Positions 1 to 5,880 of a stretch of DNA of 9,806 bases are shown here, piece after piece. Position numbers and translations under genes: made by a program. Each line of letters opens with the position of its first letter. The stretch's first letter is position 1. The DNA is from Rhizorhabdus sp. (GTDB taxonomy: Bacteria > Pseudomonadota > Alphaproteobacteria > Sphingomonadales > Sphingomonadaceae), in contig SCUQ01000338.1 in NCBI GenBank assembly GCA_004297635.1, forward strand, positions 1 through 9,806, given 5' to 3'. The notes beneath the pieces are model-generated. The model was given only the letters and a program-made list of their open reading frames with translations, searched no databases and was not told the origin of the DNA.

Positions 1-440
1 AGAAACTGGCCCAGCCCGCCCTCGGCCGTGGCGAAATAGAAGGACTGGCGATGATAGAACATCGGCTGTCCCGGCAGGTCGATCCGCAGGCCGACGGTTC
101 CGACATGCGAGGCGCGCAGCGTCTCCGATGCGACTCGGGCGGTGTGCAATCCGGCGGCGCGTGCCGCAGTCTCGATCAGTTCGCCATGGGGATTCAGCGT
201 GGCCGGCGAAGAAACCGGATCGGCGACGGGAGCAATCACCGCCGCTCTCTCCGTCCCCAGAAAATTGTTGCGGCGCGTGGCGAGCAGGGCCGCCACCTGG
301 TCGAGCGGCATCTTGTCGACCAGCCGAGACAGACGCTGCAAGGCCTCGCGGCGACGGGACAATTCGCCGTCGCCCCACGGTTCGACGGCAATGCTCAGCC
401 CATCGCGATGGGACGGGTCAGATGCTGATAGGCCGTTCAT
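1..440 (-). CDS. Unrecognised protein of the RiPP operon, N-terminal part (cut by left edge)
   Basis: I do not recognise this protein. The first 146 codons are open from an ATG at 440 to the window edge. The start is well supported: AAGGGA lies six bases upstream of the ATG. The gene overlaps the end of the cyclase gene by 23 bases, so it is almost certainly translated with it. The visible part is soluble-looking, with no signal peptide or membrane segment. It has an Arg-rich helical stretch near residues 28-45, a Pro/Val-rich stretch near 66-76, and a motif MFYHRQSFYFAT near residues 127-138. None of this resembles the Cys-His-Asp transglutaminase-like fold of lasso leader peptidases (B2) as far as I can see. 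Other genes found in this slot of kinase-type lasso clusters include nucleotidyltransferases, B2 peptidases and ABC exporters. A tailoring enzyme is an inference from position only. Confidence 0.7.
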   Translation of the reverse strand, partial: MNGLSASDPSHRDGLSIAVEPWGDGELSRRREALQRLSRLVDKMPLDQVAALLATRRNNFLGTERAAVIAPVADPVSSPATLNPHGELIETAARAAGLHTARVASETLRASHVGTVGLRIDLPGQPMFYHRQSFYFATAEGGLGQF

Positions 441-2382
441 CTGCCATCCCTTCGAATGTTCGCGGCTGACGGTTCTCGTCCGCTTTCAGCATCGCGTACG
501 AACCCAGCATAGCCATGTGTCTGGCCATCGATGCCGCCATCCGCGCAATCAGGAAATGGGTGCGCGGCGGCGCGCGTCCGCGTCCTGCGGCGGCGATGCG
601 GCGCGCCATTGCAAGCGCCGCCTCTCCTTCGGGAATGGCGCGAACCACCGCGATGATCGACGGAATATTGAAAACGCTCTCCACCTGCGCGTTGCCGCGC
701 AGCCCCTCCAGCTCTGTCAGAATGGCGGCCCTTTCGGCTGACAGACGCAGGATATCGCCGATGGCCGGAGAATATTTGAAAGGCCAGGTCCTGACCTCCT
801 CGGGAAGGATTCCGCACATTGCCCGGCGGAACGGTTGTCTTGCCATCCCTTCGCCGACAAAGTGATGCGCGGGAAAGGCGAGGGAAAGTTCGACGACGCG
901 ACGATCGAGCAAGGGGTGGGCATAGCCGATGCCGGCAGACGCGCCCTCCACGGCAAGGCGAGTGCAGCGGGCAGCCAGTTTTCCGCGCGTGAATCCCCGC
1001 AAACGTATCGGATCGGCGATACCCATCTCCGCAGCGACGAACGCGTCGGCGATCCGGCGGCAGTCCGGCTGCAGGTGGAACAGGCGGGGATTGAACGTCC
1101 GCCCCCGTCCGCGAATTCGATCGATCACGCTCCGCGCGCCGGGCGGCAGCAGCGGAGCGATGACGCGGCGGCGTATCATGGCGGAAAGCGGGACGCCCTC
1201 CTGCACGGAAAGGGCCGACAATGCCCGGAACAGGTGGATCCATCGGCCGGACCGGGCCATGTCCGCATAGATATCCTTGCCATTGTAGCTCGGCCCCTGA
1301 TCACCCCCCAGGCCGGTCAGAACGATGTCCGCCCCGAACCGCTTTGCCGTCAGGTGGATCGCGGCTCTTCGGGTCGCGGCGCCCGCTCGGGGAACGTCCG
1401 GGTCGAAGGGTGCAGGCGGGGCTTCGCCGTCGCTGTCCACCCATATCAGGTCAGGCTGCCGTGCGAGGATCGCCGCGACGAGATGGCCGTCGCCATGGTC
1501 GTTGACGATCGAGGCCGGCGCCTCGTCCATCATGCTCACGGCAACGACCTGCCCGCCCCGGTCGCGCATGTCGCGGGCCGCCAATATGGTCACGGCGGAA
1601 CTGTCCAGTCCGCCGCTCAGTTCGCTGCATACCGCGCCCGCGGCCGGCAGTCGAACCGACACCGCTTCGCCGATCCGGTGACGAAGCTCCTCGGCGCCGG
1701 CATCGATACCGTGCCGCCAGCCTCCGATCATGGACGGATCCGGTTGCCAGGCCCGAATCTCGCGCGGTCCGGATTGATCCTGGGCCATGACGAGTGTGCA
1801 GCCCGGCGGAAGGTAGCGGATGTCGGAAAATCCCGAATCCCCCTCCCGGAAATAGCCCGCGAAATATCGGAGCGCGATGGCCGCCGGGTCCGGCTCACCG
1901 CTGGAAAAGCCGGCCCCGTGAAGGCCCTTGGGCAGGCTGGCAAAGGCAAGATAGCGCCCAGGCCGATATGTATAGGCGAGCGGCCTTACCCCGGCGAAGT
2001 CGCGCCCGAGCCACAGTCGCCGTGCCGTCTCGCTCCAGATCTCTACGGCGAAGTCGCCGTAGAGCTTGTCCGGAAAATCCGCCCCATGGCGCTCGATCAT
2101 CGAAACCAGCCGCGAGGCCGGGTCGGTTCCCCGATAGCTGGCGGCGAACGCGTCGGGATGGTCCAGCCGCAGGTCCGCTGCGACGAGCCAGCCCCCCGGC
2201 GGCGCTCCGGCGGACGCGGGTGTCGCGGCGAAGTCCAGCTCGAACAGCCCGCATGGGCCGTTGACGGCCGGGCGCAGGATCGGGCTCAGCGCGGGAGCGG
2301 TCATGGCGTCGGCCATGGCAGCGAGATGCCGCAGCTCGGCCGGACCGCCATCGAGCCGGATATATCCCCCGATCAGCCGCAA
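418..2382 (-). CDS. Asparagine-synthetase-like cyclase (lasso peptide cyclase, C protein type)
   Basis: The 654-residue product belongs to the asparagine synthetase B superfamily. Residues 1 to about 200 resemble the class II glutamine amidotransferase fold, but the start (MRLIGG) lacks the catalytic Cys2, as is usual for lasso cyclases that do not use glutamine. The synthetase domain follows, with the ATP pyrophosphate loop SELSGGLDSS at 253-262 and the second nucleotide-site motif GLGGDQG at 357-363. The usual acidic residue after GGD is Gln here. In lasso pathways this enzyme adenylates an Asp or Glu side chain of the precursor and joins it to the freed N-terminal amine. The start is a TTG three bases after the stop of the PqqD-like gene, with GGGAG just upstream, so the two are probably translationally coupled. 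The kinase and PqqD neighbours favour a peptide cyclase over a true asparagine synthetase; which ring it forms is not proved. Confidence 0.88.
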   Translation of the reverse strand: MRLIGGYIRLDGGPAELRHLAAMADAMTAPALSPILRPAVNGPCGLFELDFAATPASAGAPPGGWLVAADLRLDHPDAFAASYRGTDPASRLVSMIERHGADFPDKLYGDFAVEIWSETARRLWLGRDFAGVRPLAYTYRPGRYLAFASLPKGLHGAGFSSGEPDPAAIALRYFAGYFREGDSGFSDIRYLPPGCTLVMAQDQSGPREIRAWQPDPSMIGGWRHGIDAGAEELRHRIGEAVSVRLPAAGAVCSELSGGLDSSAVTILAARDMRDRGGQVVAVSMMDEAPASIVNDHGDGHLVAAILARQPDLIWVDSDGEAPPAPFDPDVPRAGAATRRAAIHLTAKRFGADIVLTGLGGDQGPSYNGKDIYADMARSGRWIHLFRALSALSVQEGVPLSAMIRRRVIAPLLPPGARSVIDRIRGRGRTFNPRLFHLQPDCRRIADAFVAAEMGIADPIRLRGFTRGKLAARCTRLAVEGASAGIGYAHPLLDRRVVELSLAFPAHHFVGEGMARQPFRRAMCGILPEEVRTWPFKYSPAIGDILRLSAERAAILTELEGLRGNAQVESVFNIPSIIAVVRAIPEGEAALAMARRIAAAGRGRAPPRTHFLIARMAASMARHMAMLGSYAMLKADENRQPRTFEGMADERPISI

Positions 2383-2385
2383 CGC

Positions 2386-2652
2386 TCAAAGCTCCCGAAT
2401 GAGCTTCCGGTGGCGCAGGCTGGCCAGGAACATATCGATATCCGCCCGGCAGTCCTCTGGCGTAACCTCGAATTCCGCCGCGAGTATCGCCACCAGTTCG
2501 TCGCTGCTCTTCGGCACGTCGAGCAGTGCCCAGACTCGGGCCCCTACGTCGTTCAGTTCATGATAGCGGCTCGTCTCGACGCTCAGCAGCACCGTGGCCT
2601 CGTAGAGCGGAGCGTCGAACACGCCATCGGCCCGCTGAAATTTGTTCGTCAT
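2386..2652 (-). CDS. PqqD-like leader-peptide-binding protein (RRE, lasso B1 type)
   Basis: The product is an 88-residue stand-alone PqqD-family domain, the RiPP recognition element that grips the precursor leader and presents it to the modifying enzymes. Typical family features are visible: a beta-rich first half with EATVLLSVETSRYHELN (18-34), the G-x-x-V-W helix start (GARVWALL, 37-44), an ELV segment (52-54), and a final helix DIDMFLASLRHRKLI (71-85). I chose the ATG at 2652, which has a GGGGG ribosome site six bases upstream, over an in-frame TTG five codons earlier. The gene sits 31 bases after the kinase stop and 3 bases before the cyclase. In single-gene lasso B proteins this domain is fused to the leader peptidase. 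Here it is split, and the peptidase half is not in the window. Confidence 0.88.
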   Translation of the reverse strand: MTNKFQRADGVFDAPLYEATVLLSVETSRYHELNDVGARVWALLDVPKSSDELVAILAAEFEVTPEDCRADIDMFLASLRHRKLIREL

Positions 2653-2683
2653 GTCTTGCCCCCACAAGGTTCATACGGCGATT

Positions 2684-3607
2684 CTAGCAGGCGAGCCCGT
2701 CAACAGGCCGGCCGCGTTCCCAATGCTCGCGCAGAATAGCCGCGGTCTCGGTCAGGCGATCGAGATCGAACGGGCAGCTCAGCCGCCACATACCGTGACG
2801 GCGCACCAGTTCGGTTCCCCAGCCCACCATCCTGCGCCCGCCCGCCAGCCTGTAGGCAAGGCGGCGTCGATATGTCCGTTGCAGCACCTGATCACAGGCT
2901 TCCAGCGGCGACATGGCATCGATCGCCGGACGGGTCGCGTCGGCGCCGAAGCCAAGCGCATATATCCCGCCGAGCGGCAGAGCGACCTGGGCGGCGCGGG
3001 GCGGGTCGACGAAATATTTGTTGGAGCCGCTCAACACCTGCCCGCCACGGCGGTGTTGCCAGCCCAGCCGTTCGACCGTGGAGGCGAAGAGCTTGAGAAG
3101 CCGGCCGTCCGGATGGACCATGATATCGGCGCCGAATTCGATGCGGCAGATATCGTCGGACAGAAGTTCGGATCCGGCGGCGCAGAGCGTGGCCGCAAGC
3201 GTCGACTTCCCCTGGCCGCTGGTCCCGCACAGGAGATAAGCGTGCCCTTTCCATGCCACGGCAGAGGCATGGAGGAGCATTTCGCCGCGCTGATACAGCA
3301 GCGCGGCGAAGGTCGTACCCATCAGATAGGGGGTCGCATCGTTCAGCAGAACGCCGGCGGCCGGATCGAGCCTTAACCGACGGCCGTCGAAGGCCTCCAG
3401 ACGGCCGACCCCGTCGATATCCCACACGAACCGATCGGCGTCGACGGTCCATCGCTCGCCCAAGTCGTTCGGCTCGGCGACGGGCCCGTCGACCGGCCCG
3501 AGGGTGATGAAGACGTCCGCCGGGACCGGCGCCGCATCGAGCGGCATGCAGCTCGGCAGCGGGATTTCGGACGTGATCGCCAGGCCGGCCATTCGGTAAT
3601 GGTACAT
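2684..3607 (-). CDS. HprK-related serine kinase of the RiPP cluster (lasso peptide kinase type)
   Basis: The 307-residue product is related to HPr kinase/phosphorylase. It shows the HprK-like HASAV segment (113-117), a P-loop GTSGQGKST (128-136), and the family's second acidic motif LLSDD (148-152). Homologues beside lasso clusters (for example ThcoK and the paeninodin kinase) phosphorylate the side-chain hydroxyl of the C-terminal serine of the precursor. The putative precursor next door ends in serine, which fits. The reading frame is open up to 3730, but the family-like N-terminus MYHYRMAGLAITSEIPLP begins at the ATG at 3607, preceded by GGGGGAT about eleven bases upstream, so I prefer that start. 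It is the first gene of the leftward unit and diverges from the precursor gene. A role in carbon catabolite control is unlikely because no HPr or PTS gene is nearby. Confidence 0.87.
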   Translation of the reverse strand: MYHYRMAGLAITSEIPLPSCMPLDAAPVPADVFITLGPVDGPVAEPNDLGERWTVDADRFVWDIDGVGRLEAFDGRRLRLDPAAGVLLNDATPYLMGTTFAALLYQRGEMLLHASAVAWKGHAYLLCGTSGQGKSTLAATLCAAGSELLSDDICRIEFGADIMVHPDGRLLKLFASTVERLGWQHRRGGQVLSGSNKYFVDPPRAAQVALPLGGIYALGFGADATRPAIDAMSPLEACDQVLQRTYRRRLAYRLAGGRRMVGWGTELVRRHGMWRLSCPFDLDRLTETAAILREHWERGRPVDGLAC

Positions 3608-3749
3608 GACGACACAAATCCCCCAAGACGCGCCATTCGAAAAGCGAAAAATCCCGCGCTGCCGGGGCGGCGGAGCCCAAATTTTGCGCTTGTCTGCGAT
3701 TGTTTCGGGCTGGTACAAAAACCGCTGCAACCGGGGGGTGAGACGTTCA
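3608..3749. promoter_or_regulatory. Divergent promoter region between kinase operon and precursor gene
   Basis: These 142 bases separate the start of the leftward kinase operon from the rightward precursor gene, so they should carry promoters in both directions. For the precursor, TTGTCT (3690-3695) and TACAAA (3714-3719) with 18-base spacing form a weak sigma-70-like candidate that would give a leader of roughly 20-25 bases. I see no convincing -10/-35 pair for the kinase direction. The stretch around 3681-3720 is more AT-rich than its surroundings, as expected of a promoter. No operator palindrome stands out. Promoter assignment is tentative; the divergent layout itself is read directly. 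Confidence 0.35.
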
Positions 3750-3950
3750 GTGCAATATTCGTCCGATCACATCGGGGCGCCCGGGGTCCGCAAGCCCTGG
3801 CAGGCGCCCAGCATCAGCGATGTCCCACTGTCCAGCCCGATGGTCGGCGGGTTCAGGCTCGACGACGAACCCGTCAACGAGGATGGCGATGGCGGCGGCG
3901 GTGGCGGCGGTTGCATACCGGGTGAGGGAGAGCTTTTCTGCCCGTCCTGA
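3750..3950 (+). CDS. Putative RiPP precursor peptide (lasso-type, C-terminal Ser), GTG start
   Basis: This 66-codon gene begins at a GTG with GGGGGGTGAG (3733-3742) seven bases upstream. An in-frame GTG four codons earlier is a weaker alternative. A Lys-Pro-Trp-Gln-Ala-Pro segment (15-20) gives W17-x-x-P20-x-I22, matching the YxxPxL leader motif that PqqD-like domains bind in lasso precursors. An acidic stretch (LDDE 37-40, NEDGD 43-47) follows, then seven glycines (48-54), then CIPGEGELFCPS (55-66) with Cys55, Glu59, Glu61, Cys64 and terminal Ser66. A Gly at 51-54 could form an 8- or 9-residue ring with Glu59 or Glu61, and the cysteines could pair. The leader lacks the Thr usually found at position -2 of lasso cores, so the core boundary is uncertain. 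Position beside a kinase, RRE and cyclase supports the assignment. I recognise no named family. Confidence 0.65.
   Translation: MQYSSDHIGAPGVRKPWQAPSISDVPLSSPMVGGFRLDDEPVNEDGDGGGGGGGCIPGEGELFCPS
3881..3914 (+). repeat. GGC/GGT triplet tract coding for poly-glycine
   Basis: A near-perfect run of GGN codons (GAT GGC GAT, then seven Gly codons) encodes Gly48-54 of the putative precursor. Short triplet tracts like this can change length by whole codons through replication slippage without breaking the frame. That would move the distance between leader and ring-forming residues. Confidence 0.6.
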
Positions 3951-3984
3951 AACGCTGCCTCGAACCGTGCCGTCCCGGCAGCCG

Positions 3985-4218
3985 CTACCCCCGGCGGATC
4001 CATCCGATTTGAACGTCCGGAGGACATTTCCGCCCCCCGCTTTTCCGGCCCGTGCGCGGAGCGCTGGCGAGAAGCTGAAGCCCCGCAAGGCCGATCTGTT
4101 AGACCCTTTCACAGCCGATCTCGACTGACTCGCCGCCGAACAGGGCGCCTCAGAGTTCATCGCGATGCATGTCGACAGCGCCGCGATCCATGATCGCGCC
4201 AAGAACTATACGGATCAT
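3985..4218 (-). pseudogene. Decayed STAS-domain protein gene (two in-frame stops)
   Basis: On the minus strand one frame reads from an ATG at 4218 to a TAG at 3985. It is interrupted by TGA at 4152-4150 and TAA at 4101-4099. Read through, it gives MDRGAVDMHRDEL, then GALFGGESVEIGCERV, then QIGLAGLQLLASAPRTG. This matches the order and spacing of small bacterial STAS proteins: an early acidic helix, a VEI strand, the conserved QIG-x-x-x-LQLL turn and helix, and an SARRTG-like end. Such STAS proteins often sit with chemotaxis genes, and this one lies 72 bases downstream of the chemotaxis receptor on the same strand. Beyond the last motif (residues RKCPPDV onward) family likeness is lost. The assignment rests on motif recall, without an alignment. 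It is a remnant, not a working gene, unless the stops are sequence errors. Confidence 0.5.
4011..4024 (+). repeat. 14-base direct repeat, copy 1
   Basis: GAACGTCCGGAGGA occurs here and again at 4357-4370, 346 bases apart. The second copy lies in the part of the receptor gene that codes for ILRTF near its C-terminus. Some flanking bases also agree, so this could be the trace of a short duplication or recombination in the decayed stretch. Chance is possible at this GC content. Confidence 0.45.
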
Positions 4219-4290
4219 GCGAACCGCTCCGCAGGAGGGGCGTCGCGGATGGCGATCTTCCCCGCGTTGGCAGGAGGATTGGCGTTGATT

Positions 4291-5727
4291 TTAGAAGTCG
4301 TTCCAGTCCTCGTCCGGTACCACGGCCAGGGCCGTGTTGCCGTGCGTACCGGAAGCGAACGTCCGGAGGATTTTGGTGGCGGCCGGCCTTGGCGTGCCTC
4401 GCGCTTCTCCACGAAGGCGCTCGCCCTTGACGCCGTCACCCAGATCGAACTGCCCGACCTGCGTGACGAGTTCCTCGGCCTCGGCCGTCAAGCTGCGCGC
4501 AGCCGCAGTGCATTCTTCGACCATGGCGGCGTTGCGCTGGGTGACGCTGTCCATCTCGCTGATGGCGGAATTGACTTCCTGCACGCTGGAGGCCTGTTCG
4601 CGGGCAGCCGTGGCGATGTCGCTTACAAGAACGCTCACTTGATTGACGCGCTCGCTGATCCGCTCGAGTGACTTGCCGGTTTCGCCCACCAGCTTCACGC
4701 CATTCTCGACCTGCGCCGAACTCGCGGTGATCCGCGATTTGACGTCCTTCGCAGCCTCGGCGGCGCGCTGTGCCAGCGCGCGGACCTCGGATGCGACGAC
4801 GGCGAAACCGCGACCCGCATCGCCTGCACGGGCGGCTTCGACGCCCGCGTTGAGCGCGAGCAAATTGGTCTGGAAGGCAATTCCGTCGATCACCGAAATG
4901 ATCTCGCCGATCTCCTGCGAAGAACGCTCTATGCCGTTCATGGCTTCCACCGTCTGCTGCAGGATCTCGCCGCTCTTGTAGGCGTCGATCTTTGCCTGCG
5001 CGACCGCATCATTGGCCTTGGCGGCGTTATCCGCCGTCTCCTTGACGGTCGCATTGATCTCGTTCATCGCGGCGGCGGTCTCCTCGAGACTGGCGGCCTG
5101 CTGCTCGGTACGCCGCGACAAATCGCCCGATGCCTGGTCGATTTCGCCCGCCCCGGTCCGGATGCCGCCGCTGCTGGTCGAAAGTGCCGTAATGGTTTCG
5201 CGCAGGCTGACCACCGCATTGTTGAAGTCTTGCTCCAGCTTCACATAAGACTCTGGAAAATCGCTGAGCTCAGCGGTCAAGTCACCGTCTGCTAGCTGGC
5301 TCAGTCCAGCTCCAAGCGCAGAAACCACTTGCATTTGCACTTCGGCGGCTTCCGCTTCGATCTTTGCCGCGACGGCGACCCTCGCAGCATTGTCTTGGAA
5401 AGTGGCCATCGCCTTGGTCATACGCCCAACACAGTCCCGGTTTTCCGTGTACCTGATTTCGCTGGTCAGGTCTCCGGCGGCCAGGGCCTCCATCCGCACG
5501 ACGGTTGTTACATAGGGATCACAGATCATCTTCTTTGCGGCGAGGGTGCCGGTCAGGATCGCGATCGTCGCGGCGATGGGAATCCACGTATGTGGCGAGG
5601 AAAAGTCGCCGCCATCGCCCAACGCCACAGAATAGAATGCGGCGATCCCCGCACATGCCGTAACCAACGTGATGAGCACGTTGAACTTGGCGCGTATGGG
5701 TGCGTCGCTAGAGAACCATCTAAGCAT
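4291..5727 (-). CDS. Methyl-accepting chemotaxis protein
   Basis: The 478-residue receptor passes signals to a CheA/CheW complex. Two membrane helices (about 14-36 and 48-65) are separated by only about a dozen residues, so there is no real periplasmic sensor domain. A HAMP domain follows (about 67-119), with a second HAMP-like stretch (about 135-185). The long signalling coiled coil has methylation-type Glu/Gln pairs ([14 protein letters not shown], 208-221). The highly conserved hairpin tip is [20 protein letters not shown] (281-300). The protein ends DEDWNDF, a W-x-x-F tail on a flexible Ala/Gly/Pro linker, the type that docks CheR or CheB. I chose the ATG at 5727 because GGAGG sits five bases upstream; an in-frame TTG at 5745 is less likely. 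No other intact che gene is visible, so it probably works with a core complex encoded elsewhere. The ligand is unknown. Confidence 0.93.
   Translation of the reverse strand: MLRWFSSDAPIRAKFNVLITLVTACAGIAAFYSVALGDGGDFSSPHTWIPIAATIAILTGTLAAKKMICDPYVTTVVRMEALAAGDLTSEIRYTENRDCVGRMTKAMATFQDNAARVAVAAKIEAEAAEVQMQVVSALGAGLSQLADGDLTAELSDFPESYVKLEQDFNNAVVSLRETITALSTSSGGIRTGAGEIDQASGDLSRRTEQQAASLEETAAAMNEINATVKETADNAAKANDAVAQAKIDAYKSGEILQQTVEAMNGIERSSQEIGEIISVIDGIAFQTNLLALNAGVEAARAGDAGRGFAVVASEVRALAQRAAEAAKDVKSRITASSAQVENGVKLVGETGKSLERISERVNQVSVLVSDIATAAREQASSVQEVNSAISEMDSVTQRNAAMVEECTAAARSLTAEAEELVTQVGQFDLGDGVKGERLRGEARGTPRPAATKILRTFASGTHGNTALAVVPDEDWNDF
4357..4370 (+). repeat. 14-base direct repeat, copy 2 (inside receptor gene)
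   Basis: This is the second exact copy of GAACGTCCGGAGGA. On the minus strand it encodes part of ILRTF in the receptor's variable C-terminal linker. Confidence 0.45.
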
Positions 5728-5741
5728 TCCAGCCTCCACTC

Positions 5742-5753
5742 GCAATCGATTGC
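5742..5753. promoter_or_regulatory. Perfect 12-base palindrome upstream of the chemotaxis receptor
   Basis: GCAATCGATTGC is a perfect palindrome whose near end is 15 bases before the receptor's ATG, just upstream of its GGAGG ribosome site. The surrounding 150 bases are clearly more AT-rich than the rest of the window and separate the receptor from the divergent AraC-type pseudogene. The position suits an operator or a hairpin in the 5' leader. The binding protein is unknown, and I could not find a convincing promoter to place it against. Confidence 0.3.
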
Positions 5754-5880
5754 ATTTTGCTTTAAAGAGATGGATGATTACGGCTCCACTCTTAAAAAGA
5801 GATTAATGTCAGCAGATTTAGCTCAAAGACCGCAAATATCGTTCCTTATGATTCTTATGCCCTCGCGCGCTATTCTTGCG

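Larger units (their letters stand above)
3951..4290. other. 340-base stretch between precursor gene and chemotaxis receptor: no intact gene
   Basis: No intact gene is supported here. The stretch holds the STAS remnant (3985-4218), a 5-bp hairpin without a T-run (3968-3980), and one copy of a 14-base direct repeat (4011-4024) whose other copy is inside the receptor gene. Longer open frames here on both strands have no recognisable content. I see no terminator for the precursor gene or for the chemotaxis receptor. Confidence 0.6.

Noticed and set aside
835..2739. 634-codon open frame on the plus strand opposite the cyclase and PqqD-like genes
   Set aside because: It lies antisense to two well-supported genes, its product is Arg/Gly/Pro-rich without any recognisable motif, and such antisense frames are expected in GC-rich DNA.
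3606..3749. Longer version of the precursor gene starting at an ATG at 3606
   Set aside because: The ATG overlaps the start codon of the divergent kinase and has no ribosome site. The added residues are basic and unlike a leader, while the GTG at 3750 has a well-placed GGTGAG.
3968..3980. Hairpin TGCCG-TCC-CGGCA after the precursor gene as a terminator
   Set aside because: The stem is only 5 bp and no T-run follows.
3747..4202. 151-codon minus-strand frame across the precursor gene
   Set aside because: No recognisable content apart from the short repeat-derived VLRTF; it overlaps the precursor antisense and the STAS remnant in another frame.
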